Shown piece after piece: positions 36,293-45,636 of a stretch of DNA of 55,583 bases. This DNA comes from an uncultured Acetobacteraceae bacterium (GTDB lineage: Bacteria; Pseudomonadota; Alphaproteobacteria; Acetobacterales; Acetobacteraceae), in NCBI GenBank assembly GCA_903907955.1, contig CAIVPZ010000142.1:1-55583 (forward strand), written 5' to 3'. The notes under the pieces were generated by a model, which saw only the letters and a list, made by a program, of their open reading frames with translations, was not told the DNA's origin and searched no databases. Position 1 is the stretch's first letter. The number at the start of each line of letters is the position of its first letter. A program made the position numbers and the translations under genes.

Positions 36293-39200
36293 ATGAATTA
36301 TTTCTATCCGATCTTCCATTCGCGCTGGTTCCGCACCTTCCTCGCGGTGCTGGTGCTGTCCGTGCTGATCTGGTTCTGCGGCCCGCTGCTGGGCATCGGC
36401 CAGCTGCACCCGCTGGAGACCGAGATCGTCCGCGCGATCACCATCGCGGTCCTGTTCGTGCTCTGGCTGGTGTCGAACCTGATCCATGTGATCAAGGAAA
36501 ACCGCCGGGACAGCGCGCTGGCCGCCGGTGTGGCCGAATCGGTGGCGAACCCGAACGAGACGGCATCCGCCGAGGAAGTGGCGCTGCTGTCCGAGCGCCT
36601 GCGCGACGCATTGCATGCGCTCAAGCGCTCGAAGATCGGCGGCGGATCGCGCAGGCACCTGGCCGCGATGCCCTGGTACATGATCATCGGCCCGCCGGGC
36701 GCGGGCAAAACCACGGCGCTGGTCCATAGCGGCCTGAAATTCCCGCTCGCCGACGCGCGCGGACCGCAGGCGCTGGCCGGCACCGGCGGCACCCGCAACT
36801 GCGACTGGTGGTTCACCGACGATGCGGTGCTGATCGACACCGCCGGCCGCTACACCACGCAGGACAGCCAGGCCGCGGTCGATGCCGCCGCCTGGCTCGG
36901 CTTCCTCCGCCTGCTGAAGAAGCACCGCCGCCGCCAGCCGCTCAACGGCGTGCTGATCGCCATCAGCCTGTCCGACCTGTCGACGCTGACCGAGGACGAG
37001 CGCCTGACCCATGCCCGCGCGGTCCGCCGCCGGGTGCGCGAGCTGCAGGAGGAGCTTGGCGTCCGCCTGCCGGTCTATGTCCTGTTCACCAAGATCGACC
37101 TGATGGTCGGCTTCGTCGAGTTCTTCGACAATCTTGGCAAGGAGGATCGCGAACAGGTCTGGGGCATGACCCTGCCGCTGGATGACGGCCGCGACGAAGC
37201 CGGCGCGGTGGCCCGGTTCGCCGGCGAGTTCGACCTGCTGCTGGCCCGCCTGAACGACCGGATGCTGGAGCGGGTGCACCAGGAAACCGACATCCAGCGC
37301 CGCCGGCTGATCTACGGCTTCCCCCAGCAGGTGGCCTCGCTGCGCGATGTCGCGGCGGAGTTCCTGACCGAAACCTTCCGCCCCAGCCGGCTGGAGGCAC
37401 GCGCCCTGCTGCGCGGCGTCTACTTCACCAGCGGCACCCAGAACGGCACCCCGATCGATCGCCTGCTCGGCACCATGGCGGCGGAGTTCGGCCTGCCGCA
37501 ACGCGCGGTGCGGGCGTTCAGCGGCGCCGGGCGCAGCTATTTCCTCGCCCGCCTGCTGCGCGAGGTGGTGTTCGGCGAGGCCGGGCTGGTCGGACTCGAT
37601 CCGAAGGTGGAGCGGCGCGCCCGCTGGCTGAGCCGCGGCACCTATGCCGCCTGCGCGCTGGTGCTGGTGCTGCTCGGCGCCGCCTGGATGGTCAGCTATA
37701 TCGGCAACCGCGACCTGATCGTACAGGTGCACGCGGCCACCGCCACCTACAACGCGCAGTATGCGGATGTGCTCCGGCGCGGGCCGGCGGATACCGATCT
37801 GGCCGTGGTGGTTCCGCCGCTCGACTCGTTGCGCAGCATCACCGCCGGCTACGGCGACCGGGCGGACGACGTGCCGGTGGCACTCACCTTCGGTCTGTAT
37901 CAGGGCACCAAGCTCAGCACCGCGGCGAAGGACGGCTACATCCACGCGCTGAACGGGCTGCTGCTGCCGCGGCTGCTGGCCCGGGTGGAAACGGTGCTGG
38001 CCGCCTCGCTGAACAAGCCGGATTTCCTCTACCAGACGCTCAAGGTCTACCTCATCCTCGGCGCGCGCGGGAAACTCGACGCCGATCTCGTGCAGCAATG
38101 GTTCGCCGCCGATCTGCTCGCCACCTACCCGGGCGAGGACGAAGGCATCCGCCCGGCGCTGACCAAACATATCGCCGCCCTGCTGCAGGAGCCGCTGCCG
38201 GCGCTGGGGCTCAATGACCCGCTGATCGCCCAGGTGCGCGCCATCCTCAACAACGAGCCGCTCGCCGAATACAGCTACAACCGCATCCTGCGCAGCAAGC
38301 GGGTGCAGGCGATCCCGGAATGGACGGTGGCGGACAACGCCGGCCCCGGGGCCGGACGGGTGTTCCAGTTGCGCTCCGGCCGGGCGCTCAATACCGGCAT
38401 TCCCGGCATCTACACCTGGGCCGGCTACCGCAACGCGTTCCTGATGCTGCTGCCGAGCGTCACCCAGGACGTCGCCGAGGACGAGTGGGTGCTCGGCCGG
38501 ACCACCCGCGACCTGTCCGCCAGGCTCAAGGACACGACCAGGCTGCGCCACGACGTGCTCGGCCTGTATCTCGACGACTACACGCGGCGATGGGATGCCC
38601 TGCTCGCCGATATCGCCCTGCGGCCGTTCTCGAACGTGCAGCAGGGGCTCGATCAGCTCAGCCTGCTGTCGGCACCGGCCTCGCCGCTGCGTGACCTGCT
38701 GCTGTCCATCGATGCCCAGACGAGCCTGGGCCGCCCGGCGGCAACCGACGAGGCGGTCGCCGCCGCGGAGCAGCGCGGCGTGCGCATCGGCCAGCGGGCA
38801 ACCAATTTCGGGCGGTATGAAATGCTCAGCAGCATGTCGTTGAAGCAGAACGAGCTGGTGGCCATCCTGGGCGAGGCGTTCGGCAGCGACCCGTCCGGCA
38901 AGCCGATCGATCCGGCAAAGCGCGTCGACGACCATTTCCGCGCCCTGCACAACTTCGTGGTGCCGTCCGACATCGGGCCGCCGCCGATGGAAGTCGCGCT
39001 GCAGAAGATGCAGCTGATGTACCAGAACCTGAACCAGGTCGCCAACGCGGCCAATCCGGGTCAGGCCCTGCTCCAGCAGCTCGGCAGCGCGGCCGGCGGC
39101 GGTGGCGCCGGGGGCGGCGGCGGCGGCAGCCCGGCCGCCCAGCTGCAGGCGCTGACCCGCGACATGCCGCCGCCGGTCGCCGCGATGCTGCAGACCGTGT

Positions 39201-39937
39201 CGCAGAGCGGCGCCCAGGTGATCGGCAACGGCGCCAGCCAGGAACTGTCGGAAGCCTGGCGCTCCAAGGTGCTGCCGCTGTGCGAGGCGGCCTTCAACCG
39301 CTACCCGTTCGTGGCCACCAGCAGCGCCGACGTGCCGGTCGACGACTTCGCCAGGCTGCTCGGGCCGGGCGGCCTGATCGATCAGTTCTTCGACCAGTAC
39401 CTCAAGGCCTTCGTGGACACCACGCAGCGTCCATGGCGATGGCAGTCGGCCGAGCGGATCCCGCTCGGGCTGTCCGCCGGCTCGCTCGCCGAGTTCGAGC
39501 GCGCGGCGCAGATCCGCGATGCCCTGTTCAACGGCGGCACGCAGGTGCAGGTGCGCTTCCAGCTCGTTCCGGTCATGCTCGATCCCCGCATCGCGCAGAT
39601 CAGCATCGATGCCGGCGGCCAGACGCTGACCTACAACCACGGTCCGACGGAATCGGCGCAGTTCCAGTGGCCCGGCGCCAGCGGCAAAACGCTGGTGCGG
39701 GTGACCATGACCCCGGCCGGCGGCGGTTCAGGCACGGTCACCGAACGCGAAGGTCCGTGGGCATTGCTGCGCCTGCTCGATACCGCGACGGTGACGCCGA
39801 GCGACCAGCCGGACAAGTTCCGCGTGGTGTTCACCAATGGCTCGGGCAGCGCCGCGTTCGAGCTCAACGCAAGCAGTGTACGCAATCCGTTCACCATGGC
39901 GGCGCTGCGGAATTTCCGCTGCCCCGCCAAGCTGTAG
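36293..39937 (+). CDS. tssM: TssM2 (IcmF family) inner-membrane T6SS protein
   Basis: The 1,214-residue product has two N-terminal membrane helices (about 14-32 and 48-66), an intact Walker A GPPGAGKTT at about 133-141, DTAGRYTTQDSQ, a third helix near 446-465, then the periplasmic IcmF region. A Gly-rich linker (GGGGAGGGGGGS) lies before the C-terminal domain (LTYNHGPTESAQFQWPG, EGPWALLRLLD). It shares the block order of TssM1, so the two are paralogs. Start ATG follows tssL2 by ten bases. Confidence 0.94.
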   Translation: MNYFYPIFHSRWFRTFLAVLVLSVLIWFCGPLLGIGQLHPLETEIVRAITIAVLFVLWLVSNLIHVIKENRRDSALAAGVAESVANPNETASAEEVALLSERLRDALHALKRSKIGGGSRRHLAAMPWYMIIGPPGAGKTTALVHSGLKFPLADARGPQALAGTGGTRNCDWWFTDDAVLIDTAGRYTTQDSQAAVDAAAWLGFLRLLKKHRRRQPLNGVLIAISLSDLSTLTEDERLTHARAVRRRVRELQEELGVRLPVYVLFTKIDLMVGFVEFFDNLGKEDREQVWGMTLPLDDGRDEAGAVARFAGEFDLLLARLNDRMLERVHQETDIQRRRLIYGFPQQVASLRDVAAEFLTETFRPSRLEARALLRGVYFTSGTQNGTPIDRLLGTMAAEFGLPQRAVRAFSGAGRSYFLARLLREVVFGEAGLVGLDPKVERRARWLSRGTYAACALVLVLLGAAWMVSYIGNRDLIVQVHAATATYNAQYADVLRRGPADTDLAVVVPPLDSLRSITAGYGDRADDVPVALTFGLYQGTKLSTAAKDGYIHALNGLLLPRLLARVETVLAASLNKPDFLYQTLKVYLILGARGKLDADLVQQWFAADLLATYPGEDEGIRPALTKHIAALLQEPLPALGLNDPLIAQVRAILNNEPLAEYSYNRILRSKRVQAIPEWTVADNAGPGAGRVFQLRSGRALNTGIPGIYTWAGYRNAFLMLLPSVTQDVAEDEWVLGRTTRDLSARLKDTTRLRHDVLGLYLDDYTRRWDALLADIALRPFSNVQQGLDQLSLLSAPASPLRDLLLSIDAQTSLGRPAATDEAVAAAEQRGVRIGQRATNFGRYEMLSSMSLKQNELVAILGEAFGSDPSGKPIDPAKRVDDHFRALHNFVVPSDIGPPPMEVALQKMQLMYQNLNQVANAANPGQALLQQLGSAAGGGGAGGGGGGSPAAQLQALTRDMPPPVAAMLQTVSQSGAQVIGNGASQELSEAWRSKVLPLCEAAFNRYPFVATSSADVPVDDFARLLGPGGLIDQFFDQYLKAFVDTTQRPWRWQSAERIPLGLSAGSLAEFERAAQIRDALFNGGTQVQVRFQLVPVMLDPRIAQISIDAGGQTLTYNHGPTESAQFQWPGASGKTLVRVTMTPAGGGSGTVTEREGPWALLRLLDTATVTPSDQPDKFRVVFTNGSGSAAFELNASSVRNPFTMAALRNFRCPAKL

Positions 39938-39967
39938 CAGGATCAGGCCGGCCAGGGAGACGCACGC

Positions 39968-41818
39968 ATGTCCGAAACCGACCGTCGTAAAGCCGCCACC
40001 AAGGCCTGGGTCGAGATCGATTTCAGTCCCGACCCCGGCTTCAAGCTGCTGTTCGACGGCCTGCACGGGCATGAGGAACTGGGCCGGCCGTTCCTCTACA
40101 CCGTGGACATGTCCAGCGGCACGCTGCACAGCGACATCGCCAAGCTGGTCGGCACCACGGCAAAGCTCTGGCTGTCGCAGTCGGACAAGAAATCCACCGA
40201 CAAATATCTCCACGGCATCGTCACACGGGTGATCTCGACCGGCCTGTCCGCCGGAACATATCACTACCGGATCGAAATGCGGCCCTGGATCTGGCTGCTG
40301 ACGCGCATCACCGATTGCTGCATCTTCCAGTCCATGTCGGCCTTCCAGATCATCACGAAGGTGTTCCGTGATGCCGGCTTCTCCGATTTCGAGGACAACC
40401 GCCGGTCGAGCGCCGGCGACACCCAGCTTGAATACTGCGTGCAGTACCGGGAAACCACGTTTGATTTCGTGACCCGGCTGATGGAGCAGTACGGGATCTA
40501 TTACTACCACAAGCATGACAACACCCACCACGTGCTGGTGTTCTCCGACGACCCGGGATCACACACCGAACTGCCGGACCCGCTGCCGTTCGTGTTCGAC
40601 CAGACCGAGTACCGGACCATGGACGACCATTTCTGGGAATGGGCCGCCGACCTTGCCCTGCAGTCAGGCAAGTTCACCTTGTGCGACTACAATTTCACCA
40701 CGCCGTCGCAGGATCTCACCGCCAAGACGATGAAGGTCGGCGCCTACCCGCACGGCGGATTGGAGGTCTACGAGTATCCCGGCCCGTATGACGTTACCAG
40801 CACCGGCCAGAAACTGACCGATGTGCGCATGCAGGCGATCAGCCTGAACAACACCGTGTACCAGGCGGTAAGCAACTCCCGCAAGCTGCACGCCGGCTGG
40901 AAGTTCACGCTGAAGCAGCATCCCGACAAGTCAATGAACCGGGAACATCTGATCACGCGCGCCGAATTCTCGATGTCGATGGCCGAAGGCTCGTCCACCG
41001 TCGATGGCGAGACGCTCGACACCTACCGGGCGACGATCCATGCGATTCCGGGCGATGTGCCGTTCCGCCTCGAACGGCTGACGCCGCGGCCGTTGATCCG
41101 CGGACCGCAGGCCGCGCGCGTGGTCGGCCCGTCCGGCGAGGAGATCCACACGGACAAGTACGGCCGCATCAAGGTTAAATTCTTCTGGGACCGCAGCAGC
41201 ACCGCGGACGAAAGCCGCACCTGCTGGATCCGCGTGGTCCAGTCAGCCGCGGGCGCGGGAACCGGCAGCATTCACATCCCGCGCGTCGGCCAGGAAGTCG
41301 TGGTCGAGTTCCTGGAAGGCAACCCGGACCGGCCGCTGGTGACCGGCGTGGTCTACAACGCCAACCTGATGCCGCCCTATGCCTTGCCGGACAACAAAAC
41401 GCGCACCACGATGAAGACCGGCTCCAGCAAGGGCGGCAATGGATACAATGAGCTGCGCTTCGAGGATAAGGCCGGAAGCGAGGAGGTCTTCTTCCAGGCG
41501 CAGAAGGACTTCAACAAAAAGGTCCTGAACAGCGAGACTGTTACCGTCCACAAGGACACGACGACGACGGTGGAAACCGGCGATCACGCGCTCACCGTCA
41601 CGGCCGGAAAAAGCGAGGTTTCGGCGGCACAGTCCATCACCCTCAAGGTCGGGTCCAACTCGGTGAAGCTCGACACGACCAGCCTGACCATCACGGTCGG
41701 CAGCAACACGGTGAAGCTTGACCTGCTCAGCCATAACACCACCGTCGGCGCCAACACGGTGTCGCTCGGCCCGAGCGGCGTAAGCATCAAGGGCGCTCCG
41801 TTGATATCATTGAACTGA
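39968..41818 (+). CDS. vgrG: VgrG (TssI) spike protein
   Basis: VgrG trimers form the puncturing spike. The 616-residue product has the gp27-like head (FKLLFDGLHGHEELGRPFLYTVDM, LHGIVTRV, WIWLLTRITDCCIFQ, YCVQYRETTFDFVTRLMEQYGIYYY), the gp5 OB domain (HTDKYGRIKVKFFWDR, CWIRVVQ, HIPRVGQEVVVEFLEGNPDRPLVTGVVYN) and a C-terminal beta-helix with VGSNSVKLD / VGSNTVKLD / VGANTVSLG repeats ending GAPLISLN. There is no C-terminal effector extension. An AGGGAGA site precedes the ATG. Confidence 0.95.
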   Translation: MSETDRRKAATKAWVEIDFSPDPGFKLLFDGLHGHEELGRPFLYTVDMSSGTLHSDIAKLVGTTAKLWLSQSDKKSTDKYLHGIVTRVISTGLSAGTYHYRIEMRPWIWLLTRITDCCIFQSMSAFQIITKVFRDAGFSDFEDNRRSSAGDTQLEYCVQYRETTFDFVTRLMEQYGIYYYHKHDNTHHVLVFSDDPGSHTELPDPLPFVFDQTEYRTMDDHFWEWAADLALQSGKFTLCDYNFTTPSQDLTAKTMKVGAYPHGGLEVYEYPGPYDVTSTGQKLTDVRMQAISLNNTVYQAVSNSRKLHAGWKFTLKQHPDKSMNREHLITRAEFSMSMAEGSSTVDGETLDTYRATIHAIPGDVPFRLERLTPRPLIRGPQAARVVGPSGEEIHTDKYGRIKVKFFWDRSSTADESRTCWIRVVQSAAGAGTGSIHIPRVGQEVVVEFLEGNPDRPLVTGVVYNANLMPPYALPDNKTRTTMKTGSSKGGNGYNELRFEDKAGSEEVFFQAQKDFNKKVLNSETVTVHKDTTTTVETGDHALTVTAGKSEVSAAQSITLKVGSNSVKLDTTSLTITVGSNTVKLDLLSHNTTVGANTVSLGPSGVSIKGAPLISLN

Positions 41819-41823
41819 CCGCC

Positions 41824-43296
41824 ATGACCGCGCCGCGCGCCGATCCGGACTTCGCCGATCTGCTCGGGCAGGCGCGTGCCGCCGCCGCCCCGGCGGCGGT
41901 GGACAATCCGCCGGCGCCGGAATGGCTGGCGACGCTGGCGCGCCTCGTGCTGGCCGACGGCCACCGGCCGGCCGACCGGCCACGGCGGATCATCGAGGCC
42001 CTGATCGCCGGCATCGATGCCACGCTCGACATGCAGATCAACGCCATCCTGCATGCTCCCGCCTTCCAGGAGATGGAAGCCACCTGGCGGGGCCTGTACA
42101 TGCTGGTGCGCCAGGCCGACCGCGACGCCGGCGCCAAGGTCAAGCTGCTCAACATCTCCAAGCGCGACCTGGGCCGCACGCTGCGCAAGTTCCGCGGCAA
42201 TGCCTGGGACCAGAGCCCGATCTTCCGCCGCATCTACGAGGAGGAATTCGGGCAGTTCGGCGGCGAGCCGTACGGCCTGCTGATCGGCGACTATGCGTTC
42301 GACCAGCGGCCCGAGGATGTGGCCCTGCTGTCCGACATCGCCATGATCGCCGCCGCCGCCCATGCACCGTTCATCGCCGCCGCATCGCCTAATCTGCTGC
42401 AGATGGAAAGCTGGGCCGAGGTCGCCAACCCGCGCGACCTGACGCGGATATTCCTCACGCCGGAATACGTCGCCTGGCGCGCCCTGCGCGAGCAGGAGGA
42501 CACCCGCTATCTGGGGCTGTGCATGCCACGCTTCCTGGCGCGCCTGCCGTACGGAACGGCAACCGATCCGCTGGACAGCTTCGCCTTCGAGGAAAAGACC
42601 GACGGGACCGACACCAGTTGCCTGCTGTGGGGCAATCCCGCCTATGCATTCGGCGCGAATGTCGTGAGCGCCTTCGTCACCTATGGCTGGTGCGTGCGGA
42701 TCCGCGGCATCGATCGTGGCGGCATCGTCGAGGATCTGCCGGTGCTGCACCATCCCACCGCCGACGGCAACGTGGACCGTCGCACGGTAACCGAGATCTG
42801 CCTCAGCGAACGGCGCGACGCGGAGCTGTCCTCCTGCGGGCTGATCCCGCTGGTCCACCGCAAGAACAGCGACATGGCGGCCTTCATCAGTGCGCAGTCG
42901 CTGCAGAAGCCGCAGGTCTACGACGATCCGGACGCCACCGCGAATGCCAACCTCTCGGCCCGGCTGCCCTACCTGTTCGCCTGCTGCCGCTTCGCGCACT
43001 ACCTGAAGGCCATGGTCCGCGACAAGATCGGCTCGACGATATCGCGCGCGGAGCTGAGCTCATGGCTGTCGGAATGGCTGCTGGGCTATGTCGACGGCTC
43101 GCCCACGACCTCCTCCGAGGAATTCAAGGCCGCGCATCCCCTGGCCGAAGCACGCGTGGTGCTGCAGGATCACGAGGACAAGCCGGGGATCTACGATGCC
43201 AAGGTATTCCTTCGCCCGCACTACCAGCTGGAGGGGCTGTCCGTCGCCCTCCGCCTGGTGTCCCGGATCGAACCACCATCGGCTGCCTCCGCTTAG
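41824..43296 (+). CDS. tssC: TssC2, second stand-alone sheath large subunit
   Basis: The 490-residue protein has the full TssC fold: WRGLYMLVRQADRD, KVKLLNISKRDLGRTLRKF, WDQSPIFRRIYEEEFGQFGGEP, RFLARLPYGTATDPL, ISAQSLQKPQVYDDPDATANAN, RDKIGST and the intact closing PHYQLEGLSVALRLVSRI. The N-terminal segment that engages TssB differs from TssC1. No partner TssB gene is adjacent. Two TssC paralogs are known in Agrobacterium (TssC40 and TssC41). It lies five bases after vgrG and 15 before an Hcp-like gene. Confidence 0.92.
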   Translation: MTAPRADPDFADLLGQARAAAAPAAVDNPPAPEWLATLARLVLADGHRPADRPRRIIEALIAGIDATLDMQINAILHAPAFQEMEATWRGLYMLVRQADRDAGAKVKLLNISKRDLGRTLRKFRGNAWDQSPIFRRIYEEEFGQFGGEPYGLLIGDYAFDQRPEDVALLSDIAMIAAAAHAPFIAAASPNLLQMESWAEVANPRDLTRIFLTPEYVAWRALREQEDTRYLGLCMPRFLARLPYGTATDPLDSFAFEEKTDGTDTSCLLWGNPAYAFGANVVSAFVTYGWCVRIRGIDRGGIVEDLPVLHHPTADGNVDRRTVTEICLSERRDAELSSCGLIPLVHRKNSDMAAFISAQSLQKPQVYDDPDATANANLSARLPYLFACCRFAHYLKAMVRDKIGSTISRAELSSWLSEWLLGYVDGSPTTSSEEFKAAHPLAEARVVLQDHEDKPGIYDAKVFLRPHYQLEGLSVALRLVSRIEPPSAASA

Positions 43297-43311
43297 GAAC
43301 AGGTCCCTGTA

Positions 43312-44001
43312 ATGGATAAAAGCAAGACCGATCTCGTTATGCAGTTCGTCCTCAATGGAAAGCCGATCCTGGCGGAATGTGTCCTGGATATCTGGAATAA
43401 GGACAAGCTTATGGAAGGCTTCAAGTCCGCCAGCTACGAACGCTACAGCAATTTCTTTGAAATCAATGACTTTGATTTCAACATTGCACTCAAGGAAGAC
43501 GACGAAGGCAGCAGCACCTTCACCCAGCAGTCGAACCTTTCGACCGGCACATCGAAGTTCACGCAGAAACCAGCCACCGCCGGCGCCTTCGCCAGTTGGC
43601 GCAGCGCAACCAACGACGAGTTGAGGAAAATCTACTACCCGCTCGAATTCGACAAGTTCTCCTTCAAACGCAATATCGACCGTGCCTCGACGACCTTTTT
43701 CGAGAGCTGCTGCACATCGCAGACATTCGACCGTGCCGTACTGGTCAAGCGCCGGTCGCAGGGCGGGACTCTGCCGGCAGCCGGCTATCTCAGGATGGAT
43801 TTCACCGAGGTGCTGATCACCGGGATCGAGTGGGACGACGGCGACATGATCGAGGAAAAGTGCGAGTTCATCTGCAGGGGCATGGCGATCACCTACCGCA
43901 AGCAGAAGGACGACGGCACGATTGATACCAGCGCCGGCGCGACGGACGCGAAGTGGGACACCGCCCGCGCGCGGAAAACCGCCGCCCAACGGAGGGGCTG
44001 A
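43312..44001 (+). CDS. Hcp-family tube-like protein A
   Basis: The 229-residue protein carries the Hcp pattern in its second half: YPLEFDKFSFKRNIDRASTTFFESC, AVLVKRR, GYLRMDFTEVLITGIEWDDGDMIEEKCEFICRGMAITYRKQKDDG. The N-terminal half has VLNGKPILAECVLDIWNKDKLMEGFKSASY, the usual Hcp opening. It is only distantly like the Hcp at 15,848 but is close to the following gene. Its stop overlaps the next start by one base. Together they may form a mixed or alternative tube, or an effector adaptor. Confidence 0.82.
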   Translation: MDKSKTDLVMQFVLNGKPILAECVLDIWNKDKLMEGFKSASYERYSNFFEINDFDFNIALKEDDEGSSTFTQQSNLSTGTSKFTQKPATAGAFASWRSATNDELRKIYYPLEFDKFSFKRNIDRASTTFFESCCTSQTFDRAVLVKRRSQGGTLPAAGYLRMDFTEVLITGIEWDDGDMIEEKCEFICRGMAITYRKQKDDGTIDTSAGATDAKWDTARARKTAAQRRG

Positions 44002-44645
44002 TGGCAAACGCGGAAGCCTCCGACCTGCTGATGATGTTCACCAAGGACGGCCAACCGATCAAGGCCGCGAGCCGGACCGACTTCAGGACAGGCGGCACTT
44101 CGACCAACCCTCTGCTGAAGGGTTTCACCGAGGGATGTGTCTTCGAGATTAACAAGTTCACGTTCGGCGCCGGTGCGGTGGACAAGGACGGCCCTGACGA
44201 TGACGATTCCAAACAGAAAGGCGACGACAAGAAAAGCAAGTTCCTGAAGCCAACCAAGAGCAGCTATCAGCACTGGCGCTCTGGCAAGATGCAGGCATAC
44301 CCGGTGGATATGCATCCGGTGACCTTCACCCGCTATATCGACAGCGTATCTTCCGTTTTGATGCAGAATTGTATCGACTGCCTGTATTACGACCGCGTTA
44401 CCCTCATCAAGCGCAAGGCGGTCGGCAATAAGGCGGTCGGCGAAGCCTTCATGCGGTTTGATTTCACCAACGCGCTGGTGGTGAGCATGGACTGGAGCAA
44501 CGACGACGAAGTGGAGGAAACCTGCCGCCTCATCTGCCGCAGCGTCACCATCAACTATCGCCCGCAGTTGCCGGACGGCACGCTGGGCGCCCTCGTGCCG
44601 GCGTTCTGGAGCATGGCGCCGGGTGACAAGCAGGTGGTGCTGTAA
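44001..44645 (+). CDS. Hcp-family tube-like protein B with acidic insert
   Basis: The 214-residue protein is a paralog of the preceding one (VTFTRYIDSVSSVLMQNC, VTLIKRKA, GEAFMRFDFTNALVVSMDWSNDDEVEETCRLICRSVTINYR). A charged insert (DKDGPDDDDSKQKGDDKKSK) lies at about residues 62-82, in the region of an exposed Hcp loop. Start ATG 44001 has GGAGGGG upstream and overlaps the previous stop (TGATG). The strict coupling suggests equal amounts of A and B. Confidence 0.82.
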   Translation: MANAEASDLLMMFTKDGQPIKAASRTDFRTGGTSTNPLLKGFTEGCVFEINKFTFGAGAVDKDGPDDDDSKQKGDDKKSKFLKPTKSSYQHWRSGKMQAYPVDMHPVTFTRYIDSVSSVLMQNCIDCLYYDRVTLIKRKAVGNKAVGEAFMRFDFTNALVVSMDWSNDDEVEETCRLICRSVTINYRPQLPDGTLGALVPAFWSMAPGDKQVVL

Positions 44646-44866
44646 TGCGCCGCACCGCCGGAGACGGCTGACGGCGAGACATCGCGACATGATCGCGCCA
44701 GGCATGCCGGCCGGCTGTATCCCGGCGGGCAGGCACGGCAGGAAGGTCCTGTTGCGGGAAAGACCATTCATGTTGCATCATAGAATTGTCCGGGTGGACG
44801 ACCGACCCGCGGCATGATGCCCCGCCCGGACTGGCTCGTTTCAATCGTTACCGAGGAAAATTTGCC
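44646..44866. other. Spacer before the OmpA-like pair, possible promoter
   Basis: No gene is seen. A -10-like TAGAAT sits at 44781-44786, but no -35 hexamer lies at proper spacing. A GAGGAAAA ribosome site near 44852 serves the next gene. Confidence 0.3.
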
Positions 44867-45493
44867 GTGCGCTATGTCATCGTTCCGACGATCGTCGTCG
44901 CGCTGCTGGCCATGCCTGTCGGCGGCCGTGCCGATGATCAGAATGTGCAGTCGCTGATCGGCCAGTTGCGGCCGCGCGCTGCGGGTCAGCCGATCGTCAC
45001 CCGCGGCCTGCCCAGGCCAGGCGCGCAGGTCGTGGCGCCGGCGCCCGTCGAACACCCGGCGGTGCACGCCGCCGAACATCCGGCAGTGCATGCCGCCGCC
45101 CCTGTTGGACCACCGCCCGGCAAGCCGTCCGCCGCCGCGGAAGCGCCCTCGGCAGACCTCAACGTGCAGTTCGTCAGCGGCTCGGCTGATCTCACACCGG
45201 CGGCGGTCCGGCTGCTCGACATCCTCGGCCGGGTGTTGACCGACCCTTCGATGGGCGAATCGCACTTCCTGATCGAGGGACACACCGACACCGTGGGCGA
45301 TCGCGCCACCAACCAGTCCTTGTCGGAACGCCGCGCCGCCGCGGTGGTGGAGTATCTGGCGAGCCGGTTCCATATCCCGGCCGACCGCCTGACCGCCAAG
45401 GGCGTCGGTCCGGATGCGTTGCTGGTGCCGACGCCGGATCAGACCCCGGAGCCACGCAATCGCCGCGTGCACGTGGTGAACCTGGACGGCTGA
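44867..45493 (+). CDS. Periplasmic OmpA-like peptidoglycan-binding protein A
   Basis: The 208-residue product starts at GTG after GAGGAAAA. A signal peptide (VIVPTIVVALLAMPVGGRA, cleavage before DD) leads to a Pro/Ala/His linker with two HPAVHAAE-type repeats and a C-terminal OmpA domain: LNVQFVSGSADLTPAAVRLLDIL, FLIEGHTDTVGDRATNQSLSERRAAAVVEYL and RNRRVHVVNLDG. The peptidoglycan-binding D and R residues are present. It probably stabilises the machine at the cell wall; the close copy at 45,637 shows a tandem duplication. Confidence 0.85.
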   Translation: MRYVIVPTIVVALLAMPVGGRADDQNVQSLIGQLRPRAAGQPIVTRGLPRPGAQVVAPAPVEHPAVHAAEHPAVHAAAPVGPPPGKPSAAAEAPSADLNVQFVSGSADLTPAAVRLLDILGRVLTDPSMGESHFLIEGHTDTVGDRATNQSLSERRAAAVVEYLASRFHIPADRLTAKGVGPDALLVPTPDQTPEPRNRRVHVVNLDG

Positions 45494-45595
45494 GAGTTTG
45501 TGAATGGATGCCCGCGGCGCTCCGATCCTGCCGGAAGCGCTCAATGATATCAGCGGGCGTTCATTCGCCAGTTCGATTGTTTTTCAGGCTCTGAG
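45492..45595 (+). repeat. Repeat element copy B (GAGAGTTTGTGA ... AGGCTCTGAG)
   Basis: GAGAGTTTGTGA at 45492-45503 and AGGCTCTGAG at 45586-45595 bracket 82 bp. The same two boxes are directly joined at 5995-6015. Both copies begin at the TGA stop of the upstream gene. It may be a small mobile or deleted element. Confidence 0.4.
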
Positions 45596-45636
45596 CCGGC
45601 ACCTCCGCCCCCACCGCGTGACATTGCAAGGACGCC

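Noticed and set aside
36125-39640. A 1,171-residue minus-strand frame opposite tssM2
   Set aside because: Plus-strand tssM2 has all family motifs; the antisense frame is His/Gln/Arg-rich and meaningless, as expected from GC-rich third positions.
39968-41818. VgrG with a C-terminal effector domain
   Set aside because: The protein ends in the beta-helix needle at GAPLISLN with no extra domain.
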